From NCBI RefSeq assembly GCF_014649035.1, contig NZ_BMSG01000001.1, positions 186,001 to 250,000 on the forward strand: 64,000 nucleotides of DNA. Reading direction: 5' to 3'. This DNA is from Streptomyces sindenensis. GTDB lineage: Bacteria > Actinomycetota > Actinomycetes > Streptomycetales > Streptomycetaceae. Under the pieces are notes generated by a model that saw only the letters and a list, made by a program, of their open reading frames with translations, did no database searches and was not told the origin of the DNA. A program made the translations under genes and the position numbers. Shown piece after piece: positions 45,398-54,554 of this stretch. How positions within the stretch are numbered: position 1 is the first letter of the stretch; every line of letters starts with the position of its first letter.

Positions 45398-45646
45398 ATG
45401 GGCATGTACATGGATGTCCACCGGGGCATGAAGGGCATCACGTCAGCGGAGTTGAAGGACGCGCACGCGGCCGACGCGGCGATCGAGAAGGAGGAGGGCG
45501 TCCACTTCGAACGCGCCTGGGCGGACCCGGAATCCGGCACGGTCTACTGCCTGTCCACCGCCCCCTCCGCCGACGCCGTCCAGCGGATCCACGAACGCGC
45601 GGGCCACACGGCGGACGAGATCCACGCGGTGCCGCTGATGGTGTGA
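45398..45646 (+). CDS. SCO4226-like small nickel-binding family protein (DUF4242)
   Basis: The 82-residue protein starts at ATG 45398, with GGAGG 8-9 bases upstream. It shows the DUF4242 pattern: MGMYMDVHRGMKGITSAEL, VHFERAWADPESGTVYCLSTAPSADAV and HERAGHTADEIHAVPLMV. The S. coelicolor protein SCO4226 of this family has the same length and binds nickel through His residues. His residues VHRG, HFER and HERAGH are present here. It stands alone after the GH65 gene. Confidence 0.88.
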   Translation: MGMYMDVHRGMKGITSAELKDAHAADAAIEKEEGVHFERAWADPESGTVYCLSTAPSADAVQRIHERAGHTADEIHAVPLMV

Positions 45647-45677
45647 CCGCGGTCGGCGGCAGGGTGCCGCGTGCGCC

Positions 45678-46667
45678 TCAACCCCCGGGGCAGGGCGGCA
45701 CCTTGCCGCTGCGGCGGTCGCGGGCGTACTCCGCACCGGCCTGCTCGTACCAGCTGTGCGGCGGAGGCGGGCCCGAGGGCAGGCAGTCGAAGGACGGGAA
45801 GTAGACCTTCCGGTAGCCGGACGCGTCGGTCATGCGCGCGGTCAGCTCGAAGGGCTTGCCCCCGGGGCCGCTGATCGTCATCTCCGCGGTTCCGCCGCCG
45901 ACTTCGTAGTGCACCCGGTACCGCCAGCGGCAGTAGCCCGTCGAGGCGGTCGCACGGACGATGAAGGCCTCGGTCTCGTTCTGGTTCAACGTGATGTGCT
46001 TGGCCTGGGGACCGGTGAAGAACGGCTCGGCGTCCTTGCCGTCCTTGCCCGAGATCTTCAGGCGCGGACGCGGGGCGTCCACCTCCAGCTCCAACGGGAT
46101 GACGTCCGCGACCCCCTGCGAGGGGAAATGCACCAGACTGCCGCCGAGCGGCTTCTTACATCTCCCTCCCTCCAGTACGGGCACGATGTCGGTGATACGG
46201 ATCTGCTGGGAGGCCCTGCCCTGCACGGTGATCATCCACTCCGCGTTCCCGGCGTCGACGGCTCTGCGGCCCTTGCGCCAGGAGCGGTCCGACGAGATCT
46301 CCTCGATGATCTTCCGGTCCGCCGCGCTCCCGGCACCCTCCGCGTCGCGCACCACGTAGTACCCGATGTCCTTGACGTCCTTGATCTCCACCACGTCGAT
46401 GGCGTTCTGCGGTGAGAGCCGGTCCGGTACCCGGTCCAGCGGCAGGATCGTCTTCACCGACGCGGTCAGGACGTCCTGGAACGTCACGGTGACCACAGCC
46501 AGCAGGATGCCCAGCAGCCAGGTGGTCGGGCTCTGCACGAACCGCATCCGGCCCGTGCTCCCCTCGTCCCCCTCCTCGGGGCGCCGCGGACGCTGCCCGC
46601 TCCCCCGGCGTACGCTCGCCCGGGTCAGCGCACCCGTCCTGCGGGTCCTCCGCCGGTCAGTCGCCAT
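45678..46667 (-). CDS. Single-span membrane protein of unknown function
   Basis: The 329-residue protein starts at ATG 46667, overlapping the preceding gene's stop by 11 bases. A basic cytoplasmic N-terminus (RRRTRRTGALTRASVRRG) precedes one span (TTWLLGILLAVVTVTFQDVL) and a soluble outer domain of about 270 residues with several Cys (GGRCKKPLGG, TGYCRWRYRVHYEVGG, SFDCLPSGPPP). No family was recognised. Its coupling to the next polytopic protein implies a shared complex. Confidence 0.68.
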   Translation of the reverse strand: MATDRRRTRRTGALTRASVRRGSGQRPRRPEEGDEGSTGRMRFVQSPTTWLLGILLAVVTVTFQDVLTASVKTILPLDRVPDRLSPQNAIDVVEIKDVKDIGYYVVRDAEGAGSAADRKIIEEISSDRSWRKGRRAVDAGNAEWMITVQGRASQQIRITDIVPVLEGGRCKKPLGGSLVHFPSQGVADVIPLELEVDAPRPRLKISGKDGKDAEPFFTGPQAKHITLNQNETEAFIVRATASTGYCRWRYRVHYEVGGGTAEMTISGPGGKPFELTARMTDASGYRKVYFPSFDCLPSGPPPPHSWYEQAGAEYARDRRSGKVPPCPGG

Positions 46668-47919
46668 GGGCCGATCGCTCCTCGCGCTCAGGGACCGGCT
46701 GGTCCTCGTACTCGTCGGCAAGCGGGGCCACGGAGGCCGCCGGGCGCCGCGTCATCAGCACCGTCACGCCCAGGAGCGCGAGCCCCGTGGCCCACCCGCA
46801 GGCCGCACCGAAACGGACGGCGTCACCGAGGGCCACCCCCAGCCCTTCGGCCGCCGCCCCGCTTCCGCCGCGCGGGGCGAACCATCGCGTCAGCCGGCCG
46901 TCCACGAGCGCGGCGGCGACGGCCGCCAGGACCGTGGCGTACCAGCCCTTCAGCGCCAGATCGGCGAGGGCCGCCGGGCGCCACCGCCGTACCCCCGCCG
47001 CGCGCCGCGCCAGTGAGCGGAGTGCTACCGCCAGCACCAGGAGGAAGACGGCGCAGACCACCAGGGTCGCGGCCCAGCCGCCGACCAGCTCGGTCCTGAG
47101 CGGGCGCAGGCGCAGCGCCGGGTAGAGGACGCCGCTCCACTCCTCGACGGTGGCCGGCGGCCGGTAGCTCTCCCACAGATCCGGGTCGAAGGTGACCGAG
47201 GCGTCCGGGGAGCCCGGGGCTCCCTGCGACAGATGCCGGACGCGGGTGTGGCGAAGGACCGGCCCTCCGGCAACGGCCAGCAGCACGGCCGGGATCAGCC
47301 CGGCGCTGACGAGGTGGCGCCGGGCCCGGGAGGAGACCGGCGACGAGCCGGGCTCCTCGCCGTACCCACTGCTCTTCACGTCCTCGGCGGTTCTGAGGTG
47401 GGTCCGCAGGGGCGGCCAGTCCCGGTACCGCCACACCAGGAGCCAGAGAATCACCGGCGGCCACACCATGAGCAGTACGAACTGGGCTGCCGCGCCCGGG
47501 ATTTCACCCAGCTGGGCCCGCACGACCCAGTCCCCGTAGGCGGGCACGGCGGTGACGGCGTCCGGGTCCAGGGCGGGGCCGATGAGCGTCGCCACCCCCG
47601 CGGCGAGCAGCGAGGCTCCGGTCAGGGCGAGGACGGTCCTGAGCCTCGGCCTGAGGCCGGCGCTTCCGCGGAGTACGCGATAGGCGAGCAGTCCGCTCAG
47701 CAGCAGGAAGACGACCTGCGGCAGCCATCCCCGCACCTGGTCCAGGTCGCGGACCGCGAAGCCTTCGAGAGAGAGACCCAGCAGGCGGACCTCGCCCACG
47801 GTCGCCTCGGGCTCCACGAGCTCGGAGACGTGCCGCTTCAGCGGGTCGAGGAAGAACAGGACGGTCGCCTGATTCCACACGCCGTAGGCGGCCAGCACCA
47901 TGGACAGGCGGCGATTCAC
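46657..47919 (-). CDS. Polytopic membrane protein of unknown function
   Basis: The 420-residue protein starts at GTG 47919. About eight hydrophobic spans are visible, with a large outer loop (residues about 230-270, FDPDLWESYRPPATVEEWSG) between the halves. The C-terminus is acidic (EYEDQPVPEREERSAHGD). Its stop overlaps the start of the following single-span gene. No family was recognised. Confidence 0.68.
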   Translation of the reverse strand: MNRRLSMVLAAYGVWNQATVLFFLDPLKRHVSELVEPEATVGEVRLLGLSLEGFAVRDLDQVRGWLPQVVFLLLSGLLAYRVLRGSAGLRPRLRTVLALTGASLLAAGVATLIGPALDPDAVTAVPAYGDWVVRAQLGEIPGAAAQFVLLMVWPPVILWLLVWRYRDWPPLRTHLRTAEDVKSSGYGEEPGSSPVSSRARRHLVSAGLIPAVLLAVAGGPVLRHTRVRHLSQGAPGSPDASVTFDPDLWESYRPPATVEEWSGVLYPALRLRPLRTELVGGWAATLVVCAVFLLVLAVALRSLARRAAGVRRWRPAALADLALKGWYATVLAAVAAALVDGRLTRWFAPRGGSGAAAEGLGVALGDAVRFGAACGWATGLALLGVTVLMTRRPAASVAPLADEYEDQPVPEREERSAHGD

Positions 47920-48030
47920 CGTCGTATTCCCCCGAGTCGCCTGTGCCGTACCTGAGTTGCGCAGCCAGTCTGCCGTACGGGCGTGGCCGCACCAAGGCGA
48001 TTACGTCCGGAGAACGTCGGCGGAGGCGGC

Positions 48031-49134
48031 CTACCGCCGCCCCGGCAGCCGGGTCTCGCCCGCGGCCTCAGCTTCGGCCTTCGCGTCGCTCACCGCGGCG
48101 GCGGCCTCCTTCGCGGCCTCGTCGGCGGCGGCGACGGCGTCCAGCGCGAGGGTCGAGTTCGGCTCGATCTCCGGCGCCCCGACGCCGTCCTTGTCGCTGT
48201 CCGCGACATCGGCGGCCGCCGGCGCGGCCTCACGCTCCGCGGACGCCGGGAGCCCCTCCCCGGCCGACTGGTCGCCGAACGCGGTGGTGACGGTGCGAAT
48301 CGCCTCGGTCAGCTCGCCCGGGATCACCCAGAAGGTGTTGTTGTCGCTCTGCGCCAGATGCGGGAGCGTCTCCAGGTACTTGTAGGCCAGGACCTTCGCG
48401 TCGGCGTTGTTGCGGTGGACGGCCTGGAAGACGAGCTCCACGGCCTTCGACTCGCCGTCCGCCCGCAGGATCATGGCCTGCTGCGTGCCCTGGGCCTCCA
48501 GGATGTCCTTCTGCTTCGTCCCCTCCGCGGTGAGGATCTTGGCCTGCCGCTCACCTTCGGCGTGCAGGATGGCGGCGCGCTTGTCACGCTCGGCCCGCAT
48601 CTGCTTCTCCATCGCCTCCTTGATGGTGTTCGGCGGATCGATGGCCTTGATCTCGACCCGGTTGACCCGGATGCCCCACTTCCCGGTGGCGTCGTCGAGG
48701 ACGGCCCGGAGCCGGGCGTTGATCTCCTCGCGGGAGGTGAGCGTCGCCTCCAGGTCCATGGAGCCGATGACGTTTCTCAGGGTGGTCACGGTGAGCTGGT
48801 CGATGGCCTGCAGGTAGTCGGCGACCTCGTAGGCCGCGGCCCGCGGGTCGGTGATCTGGTAATAGAGCACGGTGTCGATGTTGACCACGAGGTTGTCCTC
48901 GGTGATCACCGGCTTGGGGTCGGACGAGTACACCTGCTCGCGCACGTCGAGCTTGGTGTTGACGCGGTCCGCCACCGGCAGGACGAAGTTCAGGCCGGGC
49001 TGGAGGGTTCTGCGGTACCGGCCGAACCGCTCGATGTTGTAACGGCGCGCCTGCGGAACGATCCGCACGGTGGCCGCGACGAGGAACACCACGACGAGCG
49101 CGGCCACGAGAATCGGTATGACCACCGGATCCAT
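48031..49134 (-). CDS. SPFH/Band 7 (stomatin-like) protein
   Basis: The 367-residue protein starts at ATG 49134, with GAGGAAG upstream. An N-terminal span (VVIPILVAALVVVFLVAATV) is followed by the SPFH domain (IVPQARRYNIERFGRYRRTL, ITEDNLVVNIDTVLYYQITDP, LRNVIGSMDLEATLTSREEIN, GIRVNRVEIKAIDPP) and a coiled-coil with EGERQAKILTAEGTKQ repeats. The C-terminal 70 residues are Ala/Glu/Asp-rich. Together with the NfeD gene just upstream this is the classical stomatin operon partner. Confidence 0.94.
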   Translation of the reverse strand: MDPVVIPILVAALVVVFLVAATVRIVPQARRYNIERFGRYRRTLQPGLNFVLPVADRVNTKLDVREQVYSSDPKPVITEDNLVVNIDTVLYYQITDPRAAAYEVADYLQAIDQLTVTTLRNVIGSMDLEATLTSREEINARLRAVLDDATGKWGIRVNRVEIKAIDPPNTIKEAMEKQMRAERDKRAAILHAEGERQAKILTAEGTKQKDILEAQGTQQAMILRADGESKAVELVFQAVHRNNADAKVLAYKYLETLPHLAQSDNNTFWVIPGELTEAIRTVTTAFGDQSAGEGLPASAEREAAPAAADVADSDKDGVGAPEIEPNSTLALDAVAAADEAAKEAAAAVSDAKAEAEAAGETRLPGRR

Positions 49135-49227
49135 GCTTCTTCCTCCATCGCTGTTCGCTACGGGCACGGTGCCGGGGATCGCGTTATGTGCTCCGCGCCG
49201 CCTCTCCGGCGCCACGTGTTCGGTCGG

Positions 49228-49665
49228 TCACGGAAGGAGCTCGCGGGGATACACGACGGCGGTGGCACCCTCGATCTCCATGACGTCCACCAGCGCGCCC
49301 ACCGGGATCACATGGCTTTCGTCGAGAGCGCGGGCGGTCCACTCCTCACCGGAGAGCTTGATCAGGCCATGGGTCGCGGTGACCTCCTCCACGACCTCCG
49401 CGCGCTTGCCGATCAGCGCGTCGCTGCCGTCACGGGTCAGGGGCCCCTGGGCGAGCTGCCGCATCGCGATGGGGCGGACCAGGGCGAGGCCCGCCACCGC
49501 CGCCAGCCCGAGCGCCACGAGCTGACCGAGCAGGCCGACGCCCACCCCGGCCACGACGGCGGCGACCACTGCCGCGCCGGCCAGCAGCCCGAAGACCAGC
49601 GTCAGGGTGAAGAACTCCGCAGCGCCGAGCGCCGCGGCGGCGAGCAACCAGGCGAACCACGGCAT
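49228..49665 (-). CDS. NfeD-family membrane protein
   Basis: The 145-residue protein starts at ATG 49665. Two or three N-terminal membrane helices (WFAWLLAAAALGAAEFFTLTLVFG, GLLGQLVALGLAAVAGLALV) precede a C-terminal OB-fold domain (LIGKRAEVVEEVTATHGLIKLSGEEW, IPVGALVDVMEIEGATAVVYP). This is the short NfeD1b-type partner of SPFH proteins, which lies 93 bases downstream on the same strand. Confidence 0.93.
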   Translation of the reverse strand: MPWFAWLLAAAALGAAEFFTLTLVFGLLAGAAVVAAVVAGVGVGLLGQLVALGLAAVAGLALVRPIAMRQLAQGPLTRDGSDALIGKRAEVVEEVTATHGLIKLSGEEWTARALDESHVIPVGALVDVMEIEGATAVVYPRELLP

Positions 49666-49816
49666 CGAATCAGCCTCCCCAAGGGGACCTACTCAGGGTG
49701 TACCCCTTCGGACCCCGGACGGAACCGCCCGGACTGTCCGATCTACGATCGGGACGTGTGGACCGGGTTCGGAGACCTGCCCGGAGCACGCCGAAACGTC
49801 GGGGGGACGGAACGGA

Positions 49817-51082
49817 ATGCGGTGGATACGGGGGCGGCGCGCATGGTTTCCGTACGCACTGGCCGGCGGTGTGCTGGCGCTGGTCGTGGCCGGCACGGCG
49901 GGATGGTTCCGGGCCGACCGGGCTCAGCAGCGCGCGGACAGCCTGCGTCAGCTGGACCGGGCGTGCGCGGGGCTGCTGCCGGGTGAGCCGCTGCACGGCT
50001 TCGTGCCGGCGGACGGTGCGGGGGTGCTGGAGGAGTACGGCACGATGCTGGACCCCGGCCAGGAGAGCCGAGCGCTGCTGAACTGCACGGTCTCCTGGGG
50101 TTCGGGACGCTGGGAGCCGGCCCACCGGGTCCGGATCCGGGCGGAGGCGCGGATCGCGGCGCAGGTCGAGGAGACCGAGGCGGCCGAGGCGGGGTTCCGG
50201 CACATCTCCGACTTCCCGCTGCCGCTCCCCCCGGGCGTGACCGGCAGCACGGGTGCGGACGAGCGGGTCGTGGGCAGTGAGGTGAGCGCCTCGCTGCGGG
50301 TGGAGTGCCCCGGTGGGCTGCGCGGCCGGAAGGCGCCGTCCCGGACGCTCCGGGTCTCGGTGGAGCTGCCGTCGAAGGCGGACAGCGACCACGACGTACC
50401 CGCCGCCGATCATCTGCTGGCCGCCCGTACGGCGGTGGCCACGGCCAACTGGGTCACCGAGCGCCAGAAGTGCGGCGTCAGGCCGATCCGTACCGACGCC
50501 TCGCCCCGCCCGGCCGCCGGCCCCGTGCCGACGGAGCTCTGCGCGTGGCTCGACCCGGAGGAGCTGGAGTTCGCCCGGGACACGTGGGAGTTCTCCGGGG
50601 ACGGCGCGTACAACCGGCGCGCCGGGTTCTGCTCGGGCCGCACCACCGGATACAGCAGCCCTCCCGGCCTGCCCGTGGTGGCGGTGACGGCGGAGAGCTG
50701 GTCGGGCGAGTTCGCCCGGGGCGCGTACGAACGGCACACCGACGTCGGGACCGCACCCGCACAGCGCGCACCGTCGCCCGCCCGGCGGGACGGCAGCGTG
50801 GTGATCAGAACATCGGCGTTCTTCCCCAAGCTGGCGCTGTGGGCGAAGTCGGAGTGCGACGGCGGCCCGGCCTACCACCGGATCGCGCTCACCCCGGAGT
50901 TCGACACCGGGAGCGGGGACGAGGAGAAGAAAGTCGTCGTCGAAGGCACCGACCGCAAGCGGCTGTCGGCCGACGCGCGCGCCACGCTCGACCGCTACCT
51001 CGCGGCGGCGGACGGCTGGCCGGGGCGGGCGAACTGCCGGGCCGCCACGGTCCTGGGTGAGGTGGAGGAATGGCCCCGATGA
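49817..51082 (+). CDS. Anchored extracytoplasmic protein, tandem paralogue 1
   Basis: The 421-residue protein starts at ATG 49817 after GGGGGGACGGAACGG. One N-terminal span (YALAGGVLALVVAGTAGWF) anchors an outer domain with two repeats. The first repeat opens CAGLLPGEPLHGFVP, the second CAWLDPEELEFARDTWEF. Other Cys residues (LNCTVSWGSG, VECPGGLRG, FCSGRTTG, KSECDGG) suggest disulphides. The two following genes are paralogues with the same layout and overlapping starts. No family was recognised. Confidence 0.75.
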   Translation: MRWIRGRRAWFPYALAGGVLALVVAGTAGWFRADRAQQRADSLRQLDRACAGLLPGEPLHGFVPADGAGVLEEYGTMLDPGQESRALLNCTVSWGSGRWEPAHRVRIRAEARIAAQVEETEAAEAGFRHISDFPLPLPPGVTGSTGADERVVGSEVSASLRVECPGGLRGRKAPSRTLRVSVELPSKADSDHDVPAADHLLAARTAVATANWVTERQKCGVRPIRTDASPRPAAGPVPTELCAWLDPEELEFARDTWEFSGDGAYNRRAGFCSGRTTGYSSPPGLPVVAVTAESWSGEFARGAYERHTDVGTAPAQRAPSPARRDGSVVIRTSAFFPKLALWAKSECDGGPAYHRIALTPEFDTGSGDEEKKVVVEGTDRKRLSADARATLDRYLAAADGWPGRANCRAATVLGEVEEWPR

Positions 51083-52245
51083 AGCGGTGGGCGGCGCGGG
51101 CCGGTGCGGGAGCGGGTGCGCTGGTGGTGCTCGCGGGCGGTGCCTTCTGGTTCGGCGGCGGCTACGACCGCTGGGCGACCGACCGGGCGCTCACGTCCGC
51201 GTGCGACGGTGTGCTGCCCGCCGACGGGATACGGGCCGCCCTGGGCGAGCGCCGCCTGAAGTCCTTCGACGACCGGAGCGAGGGAGGTCTCGACGACCCC
51301 GCGACCTCGCTGCGGGTGACGTGCGGCATCGGCCGGGAGCCCGGCGAGAACACCGGCAAGGACGTCGGCGAGGGCTCGGTGACCGTCACGGTCAACGGCG
51401 TACCGACGCTCGACCGCGAGGACCGCCGGTACGAGAGCCTCTATCCGGAGGTGCGGACGGGGTCCCTGCCGCCCGCCCCACTCGGTCAGGGATGGAGCGG
51501 CCTGGTCGCCACGGACGACTCCGGTTCGGATGCCGAGGCCACCACCGCCGTCCTGCTGGACTGCGTCCCGGGCCGCGGCGACCTGCTGGTGACGGTCGAG
51601 GCGAACGTGGACCATCTGCTCGACGACAGTCCGTTCGACAACCCCGACCGCCGCACCGCGTTCGCGCGGATCGCCACCGAAGCGGCGGCCAACGCCTCCC
51701 GCCGGTACGGCTGCGACGCCGAACTCGGCGAGCCGCTGAAGACCGCGCCGCTCCCGGTGAACGAGGACGAGTACGTGGCCCCGGCGGACGCCCAGGGGAC
51801 CTGCGCCGGGATCGCCGCCCGGGGGAAGACCGTGGCCCGGGCCTGGGAGAGCGAGCGCGGCACCGCGCCGTACGAGACCTGCATCCTGGGCGACACGCGA
51901 GGGGACACCACCCACGTGGTCACCGCGCACTACGGCCCGTACGCGGAGGGCGCGCTCCACGACTACGTCGAGCGGGCCGGTGACCCCGATGTGACGGAGA
52001 CCGGGCAGCGGTCGGGTGTCCTGCCCAACGGCGCGTACTGGACCACGGCCGACTGCCCCACCGACGCGGGCCCCGCGTTCTTCACCCTCTCAGCACCCCG
52101 CGACGAGGCGAGGACACAAGCGGACCGGACGTACGCGCTCGCGACCCTGAAGACGTTCGCCGAACGCTCGGCGAAGGCGCACGGCTGCGCGGCTCCGGCC
52201 GAGCCGTCCGCCCCCACCGACTCCTCCGGGAAGGGACCCTCATGA
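51070..52245 (+). CDS. Anchored extracytoplasmic protein, tandem paralogue 2
   Basis: The 391-residue protein starts at ATG 51070, or at ATG 51079 in an ATGA overlap. A span (AGAGAGALVVLAGGAFWFGG) precedes a first repeat (CDGVLPADGIRAALGE...RVTCGIGREPGE, VLLDCVPGRGDLLVTVEA, RRYGCDAELGE) and a second (GTCAGIAARGKTVAR, YETCILGDTRGD, TADCPTDAGPAF). The ordering of Cys residues matches its neighbours. It overlaps the genes on both sides, so all three are translated together. Confidence 0.75.
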   Translation: MAPMKRWAARAGAGAGALVVLAGGAFWFGGGYDRWATDRALTSACDGVLPADGIRAALGERRLKSFDDRSEGGLDDPATSLRVTCGIGREPGENTGKDVGEGSVTVTVNGVPTLDREDRRYESLYPEVRTGSLPPAPLGQGWSGLVATDDSGSDAEATTAVLLDCVPGRGDLLVTVEANVDHLLDDSPFDNPDRRTAFARIATEAAANASRRYGCDAELGEPLKTAPLPVNEDEYVAPADAQGTCAGIAARGKTVARAWESERGTAPYETCILGDTRGDTTHVVTAHYGPYAEGALHDYVERAGDPDVTETGQRSGVLPNGAYWTTADCPTDAGPAFFTLSAPRDEARTQADRTYALATLKTFAERSAKAHGCAAPAEPSAPTDSSGKGPS

Positions 52246-53252
52246 CCGGACGACGACGGACAGGGCCGGCGCTGCTGTCGCTCGTCCTGGCGCTGACCGT
52301 GGGCGGGCTGATCTGGGGCTTCGACCCCTGGGACGAGGAGTCGGACCCCGCCGACACGTGCCGGGGCGCCCTGGCGGCCGAGGAGGCAGGGGCGTTCTTC
52401 GGCGGCGCGGAGCTGAAGTTCCGCGGTCACACCGCGGAGTGGATGGGCCACGAGACCGAATACTGCTCGGCACAGGCCCGGGGCGAGGAATCCGGTGCCG
52501 TACGGCTCGAACTGTCCATCCGTCCGGCGGCGGCCCATCGCGCCGCCGGCGCGGCGGAGAAGACCTCGGCGACACCGATCGGCTTCGGCTGGAACGGCTC
52601 GTTCGACGCCGGATACAACCCCGCGGCCGCGGTCCTCGTCGACTGCGCGTCGCTGCCCGGCAAGGGCCTCCTCGTCCTGGCCGACATACCCGAGGACATC
52701 AGGAAGCTCTCGGACGAGCAGGTGAGCGGCCTGGCCCGCTTCACCACGGAATCGGCGCGCCGGGCGGCGAAGCGCTACGACTGCGAAGGCCCTCTCGGAA
52801 AGCGCCCCTCGACCGTGGACCGCACGACATGGCAGGAGCACCCCGTGGCCCGGGTGAAGGGAACCTGCGGCAACGTCGTCACCGCACGGGACACGGCCCG
52901 ACTGGGACTCACGACGGCCTCGGAGATGCCGGCCGGCCGCGCCCTCACCGAGGAGTGCTCCCTGGACCTCCCGGCCGAGGGCCGCCATGTGCGCCTGACC
53001 GCGTACTACGGCCCCTCCGCCCAACAGGAGATGTACCTGGACAAGCGGTACCCCGGCAGCGTGAAGGGCGCGATCATGCGGTCGCACCCGTGCAAGGGCG
53101 CTCTGGGCACGGCGTACTTCAAGTACGAGGAACTGCCGAGGGAGGACGACGGGAAGAGCGTACGGAACACGGTCCGAGACGAGGACGGGCAGAGGCTGCT
53201 GACGGCGTTCACCACCGCTTCGGCGGCGCGGCACGGGTGTCCGGTGGGCTGA
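52242..53252 (+). CDS. Anchored extracytoplasmic protein, tandem paralogue 3
   Basis: The 336-residue protein starts at ATG 52242 in an ATGA overlap. A span (PALLSLVLALTVGGLIWGF) precedes repeat one (CRGALAAEEAGAFFGG, TEYCSAQARGEES, VLVDCASLPGKGLLVLAD, KRYDCEGPLGK) and repeat two (GTCGNVVTARDTARLG, TEECSLDLPAEGRHV, RSHPCKGALGTAYF). The Asp-Cys-centred blocks align with paralogue 2. It is the last gene of the operon; short tandem repeats follow. Confidence 0.75.
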   Translation: MTGRRRTGPALLSLVLALTVGGLIWGFDPWDEESDPADTCRGALAAEEAGAFFGGAELKFRGHTAEWMGHETEYCSAQARGEESGAVRLELSIRPAAAHRAAGAAEKTSATPIGFGWNGSFDAGYNPAAAVLVDCASLPGKGLLVLADIPEDIRKLSDEQVSGLARFTTESARRAAKRYDCEGPLGKRPSTVDRTTWQEHPVARVKGTCGNVVTARDTARLGLTTASEMPAGRALTEECSLDLPAEGRHVRLTAYYGPSAQQEMYLDKRYPGSVKGAIMRSHPCKGALGTAYFKYEELPREDDGKSVRNTVRDEDGQRLLTAFTTASAARHGCPVG

Positions 53253-53290
53253 GGGGCGTGCGCTGAGGGGGTGCGCTGAGGGGGTGCGCT
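53247..53290. repeat. 13-bp tandem repeats after the paralogue operon
   Basis: GCGCTGAGGGGGT recurs at 53260-53272 and 53273-53285, with partial units on both sides. The block abuts the last stop of the three-gene operon and the broken small gene on the other strand. Confidence 0.7.
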
Positions 53291-53459
53291 CACACCGAGG
53301 ATGTCGATGCGGACTCCACCCGCTCGCAATTGAGGTCTTCGAGATCCGCTTGCGACAACTCATCGAAGTGGGCCCCAGAATCGATCACGACACCGCATAA
53401 AGAGCGCGACCGTACTCATCGACTGGTTCAGCCTGACCCAGAAAAGCGACATCAGCCAT
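53290..53459 (-). pseudogene. Frameshifted small gene
   Basis: A start ATG at 53457-53459 preceded by GGAG opens a frame reading MADVAFLGQAEPVDEYGRAL and then YAVS before a stop. Shifting frame by two bases near 53384-53397 continues smoothly as IDSGAHFDELSQADLEDLNC and on to a stop at 53290-53292. The joined product would be about 55 residues, acidic and protein-like. The likely change is a two-base insertion (GTGTCGTG where GTCGTG is expected). Its family is not recognised. Base composition is lower in GC than the flanks. Confidence 0.45.
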
Positions 53460-53587
53460 TCAGCATCTCCGCATTTCTTCGCACCAGAGGTTAGACCGGA
53501 AATCGACTACACATCGAAGTGGAACTTCTGACCTGCGGAAATGCAAACCATCGAGGCACTCGCTGGCACGTCATGCGGTGTTCCCGG

Positions 53588-54004
53588 TCAGTCGGCGGTG
53601 CCGGGCTCCACGACCCACTCGGCTTGCACCCCGCTCACCGAGGCGATCATGTCGAAGTCGCCGTCGTAGTGGAGGACGGTGGCCCCATGCCGTACTGCGG
53701 TTGCCGCGATGAGGACGTCGGCCAGCGACAACGCCCGGTGAAAGCCAGCGTTCAGCGCCAGCGCCTGGATCTCGAGCGCCTGCTCGAATTCCTCGTCGTT
53801 GCAGGGCAAGTAGTCGAAACCACGGAGCAGGGTACGCAGGCGCAGCGCCTCGGGCTTTCCACGCGCCGAGTACAGAACCTCATACTCGGTCGGGGCGCAC
53901 ACTGCCAGGAGTCCATCGCGGTCCAGTACATCCAGCCGCGCCCGCACTGCCGGTTTGCCCCGGCGGGCCAGCGCGGACTTGTCGATGAGGTAGCGCCCTT
54001 TCAC
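53588..54004 (-). CDS. vapC: VapC-type PIN-domain toxin
   Basis: The 138-residue protein starts at GTG 54004, overlapping the antitoxin stop (GTGA). PIN-domain acidic residues are in place: Asp 8 (LIDKSAL), Glu 40 (PTEYEV), Asp 96 (LADVLIAATA) and Asp 114/116 (HYDGDFDMIA). VapC toxins are Mg-dependent RNases that cut tRNA or rRNA. It pairs with the VapB gene directly upstream. The surrounding DNA has a lower GC content, consistent with acquisition. Confidence 0.93.
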   Translation of the reverse strand: MKGRYLIDKSALARRGKPAVRARLDVLDRDGLLAVCAPTEYEVLYSARGKPEALRLRTLLRGFDYLPCNDEEFEQALEIQALALNAGFHRALSLADVLIAATAVRHGATVLHYDGDFDMIASVSGVQAEWVVEPGTAD

Positions 54005-54252
54005 GCCGCCGAAGCCCCGCCTTCGCGCTTGAGCGAGCCGTCCGGGTTCCGCGGCCCCGTCTGCGACCGGATCTCCGCAAACACGTCATCAAACTCCCCA
54101 TCGTCAATGGCATCGAACAACTCCCGGCGCAGCCGCAGCCTCACCCCCTCCTCCATGGCCGCCCGCACCGCAGCGGCCTTCGTCCTCACCCCATACACAC
54201 GCATCGCCTGCTCGACGATCTCCTCGTCCAGATCGATCACAGTCCTGGCCAT
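54001..54252 (-). CDS. vapB: VapB-type antitoxin
   Basis: The 83-residue protein has a ribbon-helix-helix start (ARTVIDLDEEIVEQAMRVYG, TKAAAVRAAMEEGVRLR) and a C-terminal toxin-binding tail (DDGEFDDVFAEIRSQTG). It is upstream of and overlaps vapC. Such antitoxins bind their own promoter; the AT-rich 54280-54310 stretch with GATATC is the likely site. Confidence 0.92.
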   Translation of the reverse strand: MARTVIDLDEEIVEQAMRVYGVRTKAAAVRAAMEEGVRLRLRRELFDAIDDGEFDDVFAEIRSQTGPRNPDGSLKREGGASAA

Positions 54253-54552
54253 CAGTTGTCCCCTTCACAGCTCGACACTCCAACAACGATATCAATTTGG
54301 AGTGAGAAATGGCATCAAAATGCTGGAGCGTGTCGAGGGTGCCTCGATCGGAGCCAGGAGCACGACCTGGACTGGTTGATCAGCTTTCCGATCGGCGAGC
54401 ACCCCTGGACGAGACCCTTGTACGAACTCCCTGACCTGGTACTCGGCGCATCCGCGTCCCAGTGCAAACGCAGCACGATACGGATGACCAGGGGTGACGT
54501 CAGGTGACGAGAGGTCAGTCATCCCAGCACCATCCCAGCACGGGAAAACGCA
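54253..54552. other. Intergenic stretch without a clear gene
   Basis: Three hundred bases between vapB and the ychF terminator. Frames on both strands give protein-like text (plus: RSQEHDLDWLISFPIGEHPW; minus: GVLADRKADQPVQVVLLAP), but neither has a convincing start with a ribosome site or a recognised family. It may hold a decayed gene. Confidence 0.4.
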
Positions 54553-54554
54553 AA

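Noticed and set aside
54256..54522. Genes on either strand beside vapB
   Set aside because: Both frames have protein-like pieces, but neither has a ribosome site, a family or a proper start.
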